64,000 nucleotides of DNA from Parapedobacter deserti (GTDB lineage: Bacteria > Bacteroidota > Bacteroidia > Sphingobacteriales > Sphingobacteriaceae), in contig NZ_JBHRTA010000008.1 in assembly GCF_042646065.1 (NCBI RefSeq), positions 186,001-250,000 of the forward strand. The letters run 5' to 3'. The notes under the pieces are model-generated. The model was not told where the DNA came from and made no database searches. It was given only the letters and a program-made list of their open reading frames with translations. Positions within the stretch are counted from its first letter, which is position 1. Each line of letters opens with the position of its first letter. The position numbers and the translations under genes were made by a program. Below, one piece after another: positions 8,130 through 15,207 of this stretch.

Positions 8130-9479
8130 CTAATTATAAATCGATTTAATCTCCCCGCGTGATCTGGCCAGGTCAATTTCCGCGATCTTGAAATTGAGCA
8201 GGGCCTCGTTGTAGCTGTTTTGGGCCACGACCAGCTCGGATTCGGCGTTGAGCAGATCCGTCAACGTTGCCAGCCCGTTTCTGTAGTTGTTCTGCGTGCT
8301 GAGGAACACGTCCATCGCCAGGTGCATGTTTGCTTTTTGGTTGGCCACGGTTTTGGAAGAGCTCCTCACCTGGTTCGCAGCGTTTTCGCTGGCCATCATC
8401 AGGGAATTGCCCGTGTTCCGGATGTCTTCACCGATTTTACGGAGGGCAATGTCGCTCTGCCGGATCCGCGACCGCTTTGCGAAACCATCGAATATCGGGA
8501 TGGACAGCCGCAGCGATATTGCCGACATATCGAAATTCAGCGCGTTGGAGCTATAGAGGTTAAGCTTATTGCTCTGGGTATTGAAAACGTAATTCGCATC
8601 GAGCGAAAGCGTTGGGAAGTATTCACCCCGGCGGGCTTTGCGTTCGTACTGCAGGAGTTCTTCCTGCTTTTTCAGCACCTGATAGTCAAGCAGGTCCTGC
8701 ACCTGGTGTTTGCTTGCTGTGGCCGCCAACTGCGTACTGCGTTCCAGTTCTTCCAATGCAAGTTCGGGCAATGCGATTTCTTCGTCGATGGGCATATCCA
8801 TGTAATACTTCAACAGGTTCTCCTGATGGGTCAGTGCCCGCCTAAGCTCCTCGTGCTGTGCTTCCTGGTTGCTTTTGTTGACCAGGATGCGGTCGAGATC
8901 GATCTTCTTGGCCAGTCCCGATTCGTACTGCCCGCGGACAATCTTCTCCAATTCGCTGATGCGCGCGATGTTGGACGCTACCACGTCCAGCTTCTCGCGG
9001 TTGATGATCACCATGTAATAATTGACCGCCACCTGCTGGATGACATTCTGCTCACTCAGGTCCTTCATCATCTGGTAATACTCGGCGCTGCCCTTTGCGG
9101 CCTTTATGCCCGCAAACAATTGCTTGTTGAAAAGCTGTTGGGTCAACTGCACCTGAGTCATTGCGTTCCAGCTTTGCCCGGCCCTTATGGCCATAAACTC
9201 ACCGGGGGCGCCGCCAAAAGCCTCCGCGGGCAAGACGAATTGCTGGACAATCGGGTTTCCAGTTACCGAGCTGGTGACGTTTACCTGCGGCAGTGCTCCC
9301 GCACGGGTTTCGGCGACCACTTCCTGTCCCTGTTCGATATCCAACCTTGCCTTTTCCAGCACGGTGCTGTTGGCCAGCGCATACGAGATGGCATCTTCCA
9401 AGCTCAATACGGTCTGGGCGGATACGCTACCTGCTAAAAGTAAAGCCGCACCTATTGCATAAACTATTTTCATCGTCAT
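8130..9479 (-). CDS. TolC family outer membrane channel protein
   Basis: Taken from the ATG at 9479 (an ATG two codons later at 9473 is equally possible); the frame extends upstream to 9572 but without a signal peptide. The first 20-odd residues form a signal peptide ending at SVSAQ. The rest is the repeated helical architecture of outer-membrane efflux proteins (two OEP domains, about 30-230 and 240-440), with LEDAISYALANS near the N-terminus and a closing LNAESELVVAQNSYNEAL-type helix. It is the first gene of the efflux operon. A promoter with TACTTTTG is at 9501-9508, giving a very short leader. Confidence 0.92.
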   Translation of the reverse strand: MTMKIVYAIGAALLLAGSVSAQTVLSLEDAISYALANSTVLEKARLDIEQGQEVVAETRAGALPQVNVTSSVTGNPIVQQFVLPAEAFGGAPGEFMAIRAGQSWNAMTQVQLTQQLFNKQLFAGIKAAKGSAEYYQMMKDLSEQNVIQQVAVNYYMVIINREKLDVVASNIARISELEKIVRGQYESGLAKKIDLDRILVNKSNQEAQHEELRRALTHQENLLKYYMDMPIDEEIALPELALEELERSTQLAATASKHQVQDLLDYQVLKKQEELLQYERKARRGEYFPTLSLDANYVFNTQSNKLNLYSSNALNFDMSAISLRLSIPIFDGFAKRSRIRQSDIALRKIGEDIRNTGNSLMMASENAANQVRSSSKTVANQKANMHLAMDVFLSTQNNYRNGLATLTDLLNAESELVVAQNSYNEALLNFKIAEIDLARSRGEIKSIYN

Positions 9480-9500
9480 ATTAATTTTCTGTGACAGGTG

Positions 9501-9508
9501 CAAAAGTA
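9501..9508 (-). promoter_or_regulatory. Promoter -7 element of the efflux operon
   Basis: On the minus strand this reads TACTTTTG, a match to the Bacteroidota -7 consensus TAnnTTTG. A TTG lies about 22 bp further upstream (near 9532) as a possible -33 element. Transcription would begin about 9494, some 15-20 bases before the channel gene start. Confidence 0.6.
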
Positions 9509-9541
9509 GGGGGTGTGCTGCCGGAAGCCCAGCAAGAGTTC

Positions 9542-9569
9542 GGTGAAGCGGACAAATCAACGCTTCACC
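9542..9569. promoter_or_regulatory. Inverted repeat upstream of the efflux promoter, likely operator
   Basis: GGTGAAGCG at 9542-9550 and its exact complement CGCTTCACC at 9561-9569 form 9-bp arms around a 10-bp spacer. The arms are centred about one and a half to two helical turns apart, just upstream of the presumed -33 region of the efflux promoter. No run of T follows on either strand, so it does not look like a terminator for the regulator gene ending at 9603. A regulator-binding site is the better reading, perhaps for the LytTR protein encoded next door. Confidence 0.5.
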
Positions 9570-9602
9570 CATTTAATTATGGGGTTGAAAATGAAGGGAT
9601 GG

Positions 9603-10361
9603 TTATTGCGCCAGCCAGGCCAGGAATTCGCTCAGCTTCTCTTTGCTGATGGTGATGGAGTGTTCGAAGGGGATGGTCAGCCGTACAGAAAATTTGCGCG
9701 ACAGGTGATGGGACGCATCGCCTACGGCATCGCGGTTAATGAGAAACTGGCGGTTCGCACGGAAGAATTTTTTGCCGCACATTTGTTCGATCTGGTCGAG
9801 CGTCTTATTCAAGAAGTAGGTCTTCCCGGCAAAATTAGTGAGGTAGGTCACTTGGTTCTCGATATAGAAAACCGCAATATCATCAACCTTGACGGGTATG
9901 ATTTTCTCTTTGTGATTAACCAGTATACTGGAAGATTTGGCGGGTTTCATCTCATCCAGCAGCCGCTGTATCTCAAGTATGGCATTGCCGCTGCCCGAAA
10001 ATGCATTTGAAAGGCCGTTATACTTATCGAGCGCGGCTTTTACCGCTTCCGGCGTGAATGGTTTGAGCACATAGTCGACCCCGTTGAGCCGGAAAGCCTG
10101 AAGTGCATATTCGTCATACGCGGTACAGAAAACGATTGGCGTGCTGATTTCCACTGCATGAAAAATGTCGAAACTCAGCCCGTCTCCCAACTGGATGTCG
10201 CTGAAAATCAGGTCCGGAAACGGGTGTTGACGAAAGTAATCGATTCCTTGCTTTACCGAGTGGAGTGCAGCCACGATGTTGGATGAAGGAGCTACCTCTA
10301 AGATCACATCCTCCAAATCCTTAGCGGTCAGTTTTTCGTCTTCAATGATTACGATGTTCAT
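9603..10361 (-). CDS. LytTR family response regulator
   Basis: A 252-residue transcription regulator. The receiver domain (about 1-118) has the acidic pair Glu7-Asp8, phospho-acceptor Asp55 (FSDIQLGDG), a Thr in FCTAYDEYA and the Lys of LKPF. The LytTR DNA-binding domain occupies about 145-252 (NHKEKIIPVKVDDIAVFY, then FFRANRQFLINRDA). The ATG overlaps the kinase stop by 4 bp (ATGA at 10358-10361), so the pair is translationally coupled. Its position directly upstream of the pump operon suggests that it controls the pump; the inverted repeat at 9542-9569 is a candidate target. Confidence 0.93.
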   Translation of the reverse strand: MNIVIIEDEKLTAKDLEDVILEVAPSSNIVAALHSVKQGIDYFRQHPFPDLIFSDIQLGDGLSFDIFHAVEISTPIVFCTAYDEYALQAFRLNGVDYVLKPFTPEAVKAALDKYNGLSNAFSGSGNAILEIQRLLDEMKPAKSSSILVNHKEKIIPVKVDDIAVFYIENQVTYLTNFAGKTYFLNKTLDQIEQMCGKKFFRANRQFLINRDAVGDASHHLSRKFSVRLTIPFEHSITISKEKLSEFLAWLAQ

Positions 10362-11416
10362 ACGGGAATGATATTAAAAGCGACCGAAAAGCTTACCCCA
10401 TCATCAACGATGTGGATGTTATTGCCAGACAAGAGTTTATAGCGCTCAGATAAATTCGACAGCCCATTGCCTGTTGACCCTTCTACACTCGCTTTGCGCT
10501 GTAGGTTGTTCTCCACTTTGATGACTCCGTCATGTACCGTGATGCGGATATGCAGGGGGCGTTCATCCGTCAACTCGTTATGTTTGACGGCATTTTCCGC
10601 CAGCGGCTGCAAGGAGAAAAAGGGGAGGATGCCATCCTGGTAGCTGTCCGGTACGTCAAACGTATACTCCAGAGCGTCCCCGAACCGCATTTTCTGCATT
10701 TCGAGGTAATCGCGGCATAGTTTGACCTCTTCCCGCACAGTTGCTATACCCTTTTTATTCTGGGAGAATGAGATACGGAGGAAATCGGATAACCGGAGCA
10801 GGTATGCTTCTGCCGTCTTTCCGTCTTTCCTGATCAACGACTTCAGCACGGTCAGCGCGTTAAACAGGAAATGCGGCTGCACCTGTTGCCTGAGCAGCTG
10901 GTTCGTTGTTTCCGCGTTGACAGATCGCAGGTGCGACACCTCCAGCTCGGTTTGCGTTTTCAGGTGGTTCAATAGGATGAAGTTGTGCAGTAGATGCACC
11001 AGTCCGTATACCATCAGGGCTGGGATGATAATAAGCAGGTACAGCTGCCAGCCCTCCAGTACCTGCATCTCTTCCGAAACGTAGAGCGCGCTGGGAATCA
11101 ACCCGTATTTTTCGGCCCAAAGCCGGAAGAAATGGTAGCCAAACATGAACAGTACATTGATCAGGCTTCCCAGAAACAATCGCAAGTGCGTATGGCGGGC
11201 AGAATCGGTAAAATTCCGCTTTTCAAACAGGACGATCAATAAGATGCTGACCGCGCATGTAACCAGCAGTACCGCCCCGCTTAGGGTTGCCCTGGAAATC
11301 CCGGACAACAAGTCCAGCTCCTGCGAGTAAGTCATGATGGCAACAAATACCATGATCGACAGCGACAACACGAGGCTGTACCTGATCAATTCCTTTAGGG
11401 GAAACCTTATCCGCAT
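10358..11416 (-). CDS. Sensor histidine kinase of the LytS/YehU (His_kinase) type
   Basis: Start set at the ATG 11416 (MRIRFPLKELIRYS) because the 17 codons before it are unlike the family. About four membrane helices fill residues 1-150. They are followed by the His_kinase domain with the phospho-acceptor in QPHFLFNAL (His182 from this start), and an HATPase_c domain with LQPLAENAVKHN as the N box and GNGLSNL as a late glycine box. No periplasmic sensor domain is visible, so sensing would be within the membrane. Coupled by overlap to the response regulator gene. Confidence 0.92.
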   Translation of the reverse strand: MRIRFPLKELIRYSLVLSLSIMVFVAIMTYSQELDLLSGISRATLSGAVLLVTCAVSILLIVLFEKRNFTDSARHTHLRLFLGSLINVLFMFGYHFFRLWAEKYGLIPSALYVSEEMQVLEGWQLYLLIIIPALMVYGLVHLLHNFILLNHLKTQTELEVSHLRSVNAETTNQLLRQQVQPHFLFNALTVLKSLIRKDGKTAEAYLLRLSDFLRISFSQNKKGIATVREEVKLCRDYLEMQKMRFGDALEYTFDVPDSYQDGILPFFSLQPLAENAVKHNELTDERPLHIRITVHDGVIKVENNLQRKASVEGSTGNGLSNLSERYKLLSGNNIHIVDDGVSFSVAFNIIPV

Positions 11417-11464
11417 ACAACAAATATGTACAAATTGAATAGCTTTACCAAAAATCACCATGCA

Positions 11465-11503
11465 CAAAAAACAAGCCCCGATCTACGCATGCGTAAACCG
11501 GGG
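11465..11503 (-). terminator. Rho-independent terminator of the outer-membrane barrel gene
   Basis: CCCCG at 11476-11480 pairs with CGGGG at 11499-11503. The loop region contains the perfect 12-bp palindrome TACGCATGCGTA, which extends the hairpin. On the minus strand the hairpin is followed by CTTG and six T. It lies between the stop of the gene at 11530 and the kinase gene. Confidence 0.65.
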
Positions 11504-11529
11504 ACACGAAACGGGTTGGATAGCCCGGT

Positions 11530-12120
11530 TTAGAAGTAAAAGTTTATCCCGATGGACGGCGCTAAGGAGTTTGCGTTCAGTCCAAATTCATTCACCCCTA
11601 CCTTAGACCCGCCTTCGGGTTTCTGGGAGGAATATTCGTAATACAAGCCTCTCACCGACAGCTCAATGCCTAATCTGCTGCTAGGGAAATAAGCGATACC
11701 CGGTGACAATGCTGCGCCATAACGTTCGGTGGTTCCTGTTTTGTCGCCATCTACATGTTGCGTACCCCATGCCATGGGAGCTGCCAGCTGCCCGAAAAGC
11801 TTCACATTGCCATCACCTTTGTAATAGCGGGCATAGGGAGCCACGGCAAATTCACCCAGCGACGTCTTCACATCGGCGGCGCTTTTCGTGGTTTCCCCCG
11901 AATAGCCGAGGCCAAGCCCCAATGCGAAGTTATTCTGCACAAAATATCCGACATGCGGCAGAATCGCATAATGCTGCGTATTGCCATCCACATCGACTAC
12001 TTTTTTATAATCATAGGACACATTTCCGCCTACGATCACCGTTCCTTTGTCCGTACTTTGGGCATTTACCGCCATGGTAACTCCCAATCCTGCCATCATT
12101 GTTAAGAATAATTTTTTCAT
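11530..12120 (-). CDS. Outer membrane beta-barrel protein
   Basis: 196 residues with a clear signal peptide (MKKLFLTMMAGLGVTMAVNAQ) and alternating beta-strands: GTVIVGGNVSYDYKK, then an AILPHVGYFVQNNFALGLGL strand pair typical of the small outer-membrane barrels (Omp_b-brl/OmpW-like) of Bacteroidota. It ends in an aromatic GINFYF strand, the usual C-terminal signature for barrel insertion. It is monocistronic: a promoter with TACCTTTG lies at 12148-12155 and a terminator at 11465-11503. No specific function is known. It is the last ordinary gene before the 40-bp repeat at 12365. Confidence 0.85.
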   Translation of the reverse strand: MKKLFLTMMAGLGVTMAVNAQSTDKGTVIVGGNVSYDYKKVVDVDGNTQHYAILPHVGYFVQNNFALGLGLGYSGETTKSAADVKTSLGEFAVAPYARYYKGDGNVKLFGQLAAPMAWGTQHVDGDKTGTTERYGAALSPGIAYFPSSRLGIELSVRGLYYEYSSQKPEGGSKVGVNEFGLNANSLAPSIGINFYF

Positions 12121-12147
12121 CTTGTTACGTTTTTACATTTGTTGATA

Positions 12148-12155
12148 CAAAGGTA
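12148..12155 (-). promoter_or_regulatory. Promoter -7 element of the barrel gene
   Basis: The minus strand reads TACCTTTG, a perfect TAnnTTTG match, 28 bases before the ATG at 12120. No convincing -33 TTTG is seen at the usual distance. Confidence 0.55.
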
Positions 12156-12343
12156 CCGCGGGGCGATTATGTCCTTTAGTAAGAAGTTCGCGAAGCGGCC
12201 TAAATACAGGGTAAAGCGTACAAAGACGACGGTAAATGGGGATAAATCGCAACCGAAGCTGTTCACCGCGGCATCGGGACCTATCGCCACGACGGTATTG
12301 GCTGCCAGATTTGAAGTGGCTCCCACCCGCGGGAGCAGGTGTT

Positions 12344-12425
12344 GCTTATTGTTAGCAAAGCAAATTATAACAAAAAGAAAAGAGGCGGCTAACTTTTGCT
12401 AATCATCTTCCATAAGGGAAACGAA
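12344..12425 (+). repeat. Copy C of a tRNA-associated repeat (candidate island boundary)
   Basis: The 40 bases at 12365-12404 match 37213-37252 with one mismatch (ttataacaaaaagaaaagag start, ctaacttttgctaatc end). To the left, 12344-12364 resembles the sequence left of the third, diverged copy near 39420 (gcttatt-ttagcaaa). To the right, copy C continues atcttc as copy A does, after loss of five bases (gcctt) that complete a hairpin in copy A. The copies are in direct orientation, and the related third copy flanks the initiator tRNA gene. No protein is supported here. Confidence 0.6.
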
Positions 12426-12471
12426 CTTTGAGATAAAGTTAACTACTAGTCTTGCATAACTTTATGTCAAT

Positions 12472-12955
12472 TTGCTCTTCTTTATTTCTTCTGTTATCTC
12501 GTCTGAAACCAAGACCAACTTGGCCTCAATCTGTTGAGAGAGTTTGTTCAAGTTGTCAAAGTCCGGTTCTTAATTAACACAGTCTCAAGAATGGAATATG
12601 GTGGCTTGGTTGTTCTGTCTTTATTCCACTTAGTTGCTTTAAAATACTGCCAATATTTTTCTTAAATTGGAATAGTCTGTCCTAATAGCCAGATTTCAAA
12701 CTGCATTTCCGTATGGTTCAACACAAGGCCCATTTTTAGTTTTTTCTTTTTTAAGAAGTCATTGGCGTAATAGAAGTATGTATAATCCATATATCCTTGG
12801 AAAAGATTTCCAAACGAATACCTTTCGGAAAGGTTTTTGGATAAGGTTGTCCTAAGTGTCGTTACATACTTAACAAGTCCGATGTATGCTTTTTGAACGT
12901 CGCCTTTTTTAAGTTGTTCTTTGTACAAGTCAACGTAATGATTTAAGCCTTTCAT
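12472..12955 (-). pseudogene. DUF7000 family protein, frameshifted
   Basis: From the ATG at 12955 (MKGLNHYVDLYKEQLKKGD) the frame runs through YIGLVKYVTTLRT and FQGYMDYTYFYYANDF to FEIWLLGQTIPI, then stops at 12662. One frame over, the same protein continues with EKYWQYFKATKWNKDR and YSILETVLIK to about 12570. In the third frame it ends PDFDNLNKLSQQIEAKL to the TAA at 12472-12474. This matches the whole DUF7000 family length of about 150-160 residues, so two shifts are needed. The family has no known function. The sequence is markedly more A+T-rich than its neighbours, in keeping with acquired DNA. Confidence 0.7.
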
Positions 12956-13376
12956 TTTGATAACTTCGTTTACCGCTTGTCTGAATATGATTGGTTCTAA
13001 ATTACGCTTAACTTCCAAATATATGCAATATTCTTCTGCATATGAAGGGTGTCTTGCTTTAACATTATCGATGTGAACTATTGCGCAATTTATATAATTT
13101 ACGGTTTTGTTTTCCAGGTTCGTTTTTCAAAAGACAAAACGCCATACCGTGATACGTAGGTGCAAGATTTCTGCTTATGTCATACGAATCCAACTCGGGT
13201 GAAAAACCAGATTTTAAACCATCGTTCTGCCGGGACGTTTGAGTGCAGATGAACATGTCGCCTTATCCACAGCCTGAGTTTTGGAAGATTACACGATGGT
13301 TCGGGAATCGCTACAGTACTATTCCTTTGCGTTCTAGCACACAAGAGCGCTGTTAATAACAGCTCCAACGCTATCC
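12956..13376. other. Intergenic stretch, no supported gene
   Basis: About 420 bp between the DUF7000 remnant and the response regulator stop. Two overlapping minus-strand frames of about 60 codons (13065-13256 and 13180-13368) are open, but they have no recognisable motif, differ in composition from neighbouring genes and overlap each other, so I read them as chance frames or gene debris. No hairpin or promoter is evident. Confidence 0.4.
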
Positions 13377-14105
13377 TTATTTAGCTGGAAATGAAAGTAA
13401 CTTGCTGTTAACCAGATTGAAGAGTTCCTGTTTATAGGCACTTCCGATCGGAATAGGTCGGTCGTCATTCCGCACCCGAACCATGTTCCCTTCGACAGCG
13501 GTTAGATAGGTGAAGGACACGATGAACGATTTATGAATCCGGATAAAACCCCTATCGACCAGGTGTTCGTATAAATACTTGATGCTGAGGTAAGTTGTGA
13601 CTGGCTGTTGTCCATCGCTATGAATGAGTACATAGTTTCCCAGCCCTTCAATATACGTGATGCGCCGTATATCCACCTTGAGCAGTTTCCCCTTCTGTCC
13701 CGTCTTTACAAAAAGAAAAGACCCGTTCCCATCGGTTGCCGCACGTGGGGCGCGATGGGGTGCAGTCAGCCGGCCCACCGCTTTGAGGAATCTTGGGAAC
13801 CCAATGGGCTTCAACAGATAGTCCACCACCTCATGTTCGAACCCATCCAGTGCATATTCCTTATAAGCGGTGGTCATGATGACGCGGATATCCCGTTTGA
13901 TCAGTTTGAGTATTTCAACCCCGGTTAGGTTTGGCATCTGTACATCGAGGAATACCACGCCATGCGCCATTTCATTCAGCAGCGCGAGCCCGGCAATGGG
14001 ATCGGTGGTTGCGGCAATTAAATTGAGGTAGGGAACGTGTGCCACGTGGTGCTCCAGTACATCGACCGCATGCTGCTCGTCATCGATAATGATACAGTCT
14101 ATCAT
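13377..14105 (-). CDS. LytTR family response regulator
   Basis: 242 residues. The receiver domain (1-118) has Asp8-Asp9, phospho-acceptor Asp54 in VFLDVQMPN, the Thr of MTTAYKEYA and Lys in LKPIGF. The LytTR domain is about 138-240, with VDIRRITYIEGLGNYVLI and GFIRIHKSFIVS, the standard strand and helix landmarks. The start overlaps the kinase stop by 4 bp. It is the third gene of a minus-strand operon: propeller/barrel protein, kinase, regulator. Its target is unknown; autoregulation from the promoter near 17279 is plausible. Confidence 0.93.
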   Translation of the reverse strand: MIDCIIIDDEQHAVDVLEHHVAHVPYLNLIAATTDPIAGLALLNEMAHGVVFLDVQMPNLTGVEILKLIKRDIRVIMTTAYKEYALDGFEHEVVDYLLKPIGFPRFLKAVGRLTAPHRAPRAATDGNGSFLFVKTGQKGKLLKVDIRRITYIEGLGNYVLIHSDGQQPVTTYLSIKYLYEHLVDRGFIRIHKSFIVSFTYLTAVEGNMVRVRNDDRPIPIGSAYKQELFNLVNSKLLSFPAK

Positions 14106-15205
14106 GAATTTAATGGTATTTTTAGTCGCACAGCAAATGTGGATGGCTCGTCTTCCAATAACAAGGTATAACGGCTGCCATAGATTAAATCCAGTTGCCG
14201 GATAATGTTTTGCAGGCCGATGCCGTTGGAAAGTTCCTTGATGCCCTTGCCTTTTTTGTTTTTTATATAAAACGACAATTCCCGGTCGTTGGTATGCAGA
14301 TTTATCAAAATAGGGTGATCCCGGTCAAGTAAGTTGCCATGTTTAAACGCATTTTCGACCAGGGTGATCAGCACCAAGGGAACGATGGTTGCGGAAGAGT
14401 TGGTTAGGTCTTCATCGTAACAAATATTCAGCCGATGATCGTGCCGCCGCTGATTGATTTCGATCACGTTTTTTAGATGCATTACTTCCTCCATGATGTT
14501 TACCCGACCATGTGCATCTTCCCTTTTGGTGAGTGCATAGCGCATGATGTCAGCCAGTATCAATACGGACTCCGCTGTTTTTTCATCACTCTTCATGATT
14601 TTGCTATAAATGAAGCTCAATGAATTGAACAGGAAATGAGGATTGATCTGATGTTTTAGTGCGCTGAGCTCGGCCTCTGCCTTTTGCTTTTCTAAAATGA
14701 TCTGCTGCTTGCTTTTGCGTATCCACTCCGCCATCAACGCCACCGAAAAGCACGCGACCAAGTCACACAAACTAAACATGGCATGCCACAGCAAAAACCA
14801 GGAAACACTATCATCGGGAATGGCGGTGGTGGACAATCGTTCAAGCGTGTTCTGGGGTTCTTGCGGTGCCGAAAAGAGCCACCAATAACTAATACCTAAT
14901 TTTACAGCGAACATCACGAAAAAAATAGCCAACGCACGCCACTTGCGCACCTTGTGCATCAGGGGCAAAATCACGTGAAAGATCAGCAGGTAGTAGGTGG
15001 CGACCGCCTCCACGATAAACAAGATCGTATTGATGCCGAGCCCGAATCGCTTGCTGAAATCGTATACGGTTTTTTCGGGATTGGCCATGTACGCCATGAA
15101 AAACAAGGTGCCATGAAGCACCAAACTCATCAACGTCAAGAGGATAAGCCTTTTACGGTTACGTTTAAGAAACGCCAGGATTGACTTGAACGGCTTCCTG
15201 AGCAT
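14102..15205 (-). CDS. Sensor histidine kinase of the LytS/YehU type
   Basis: 367 residues. Four membrane helices (about 20-40, 58-82, 90-112, 138-160) are followed by a short coiled segment (SKQQIILEKQKAEAEL) and the His_kinase domain with INPHFLFNSLSF (His190). The ATP-binding domain has VLITLVENAFKHG as N box and GIGLQNIIRQL. There is a small loop of about 25 residues between helices 3 and 4 (APQEPQNTLERL) that could be periplasmic. The gene begins 2 bp after the stop of the propeller/barrel gene, which points to one transcript and a functional link with that envelope protein. Confidence 0.92.
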   Translation of the reverse strand: MLRKPFKSILAFLKRNRKRLILLTLMSLVLHGTLFFMAYMANPEKTVYDFSKRFGLGINTILFIVEAVATYYLLIFHVILPLMHKVRKWRALAIFFVMFAVKLGISYWWLFSAPQEPQNTLERLSTTAIPDDSVSWFLLWHAMFSLCDLVACFSVALMAEWIRKSKQQIILEKQKAEAELSALKHQINPHFLFNSLSFIYSKIMKSDEKTAESVLILADIMRYALTKREDAHGRVNIMEEVMHLKNVIEINQRRHDHRLNICYDEDLTNSSATIVPLVLITLVENAFKHGNLLDRDHPILINLHTNDRELSFYIKNKKGKGIKELSNGIGLQNIIRQLDLIYGSRYTLLLEDEPSTFAVRLKIPLNS

Positions 15206-15207
15206 GG

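Noticed and set aside
8220..9437. A 405-codon plus-strand frame opposite the TolC-type gene
   Set aside because: It lies fully antisense to a clear, complete outer-membrane channel gene and has no family pattern; long antisense frames are common in GC-rich genes.
12139..12402. An 87-codon plus-strand frame with a basic N-terminus
   Set aside because: It overlaps the barrel gene's promoter and the 40-bp repeat, has no known motif and shows no strong coding character.
13065..13368. Two overlapping minus-strand frames of about 60 codons each
   Set aside because: They overlap in different frames, resemble nothing known and lie in a composition-shifted remnant region.
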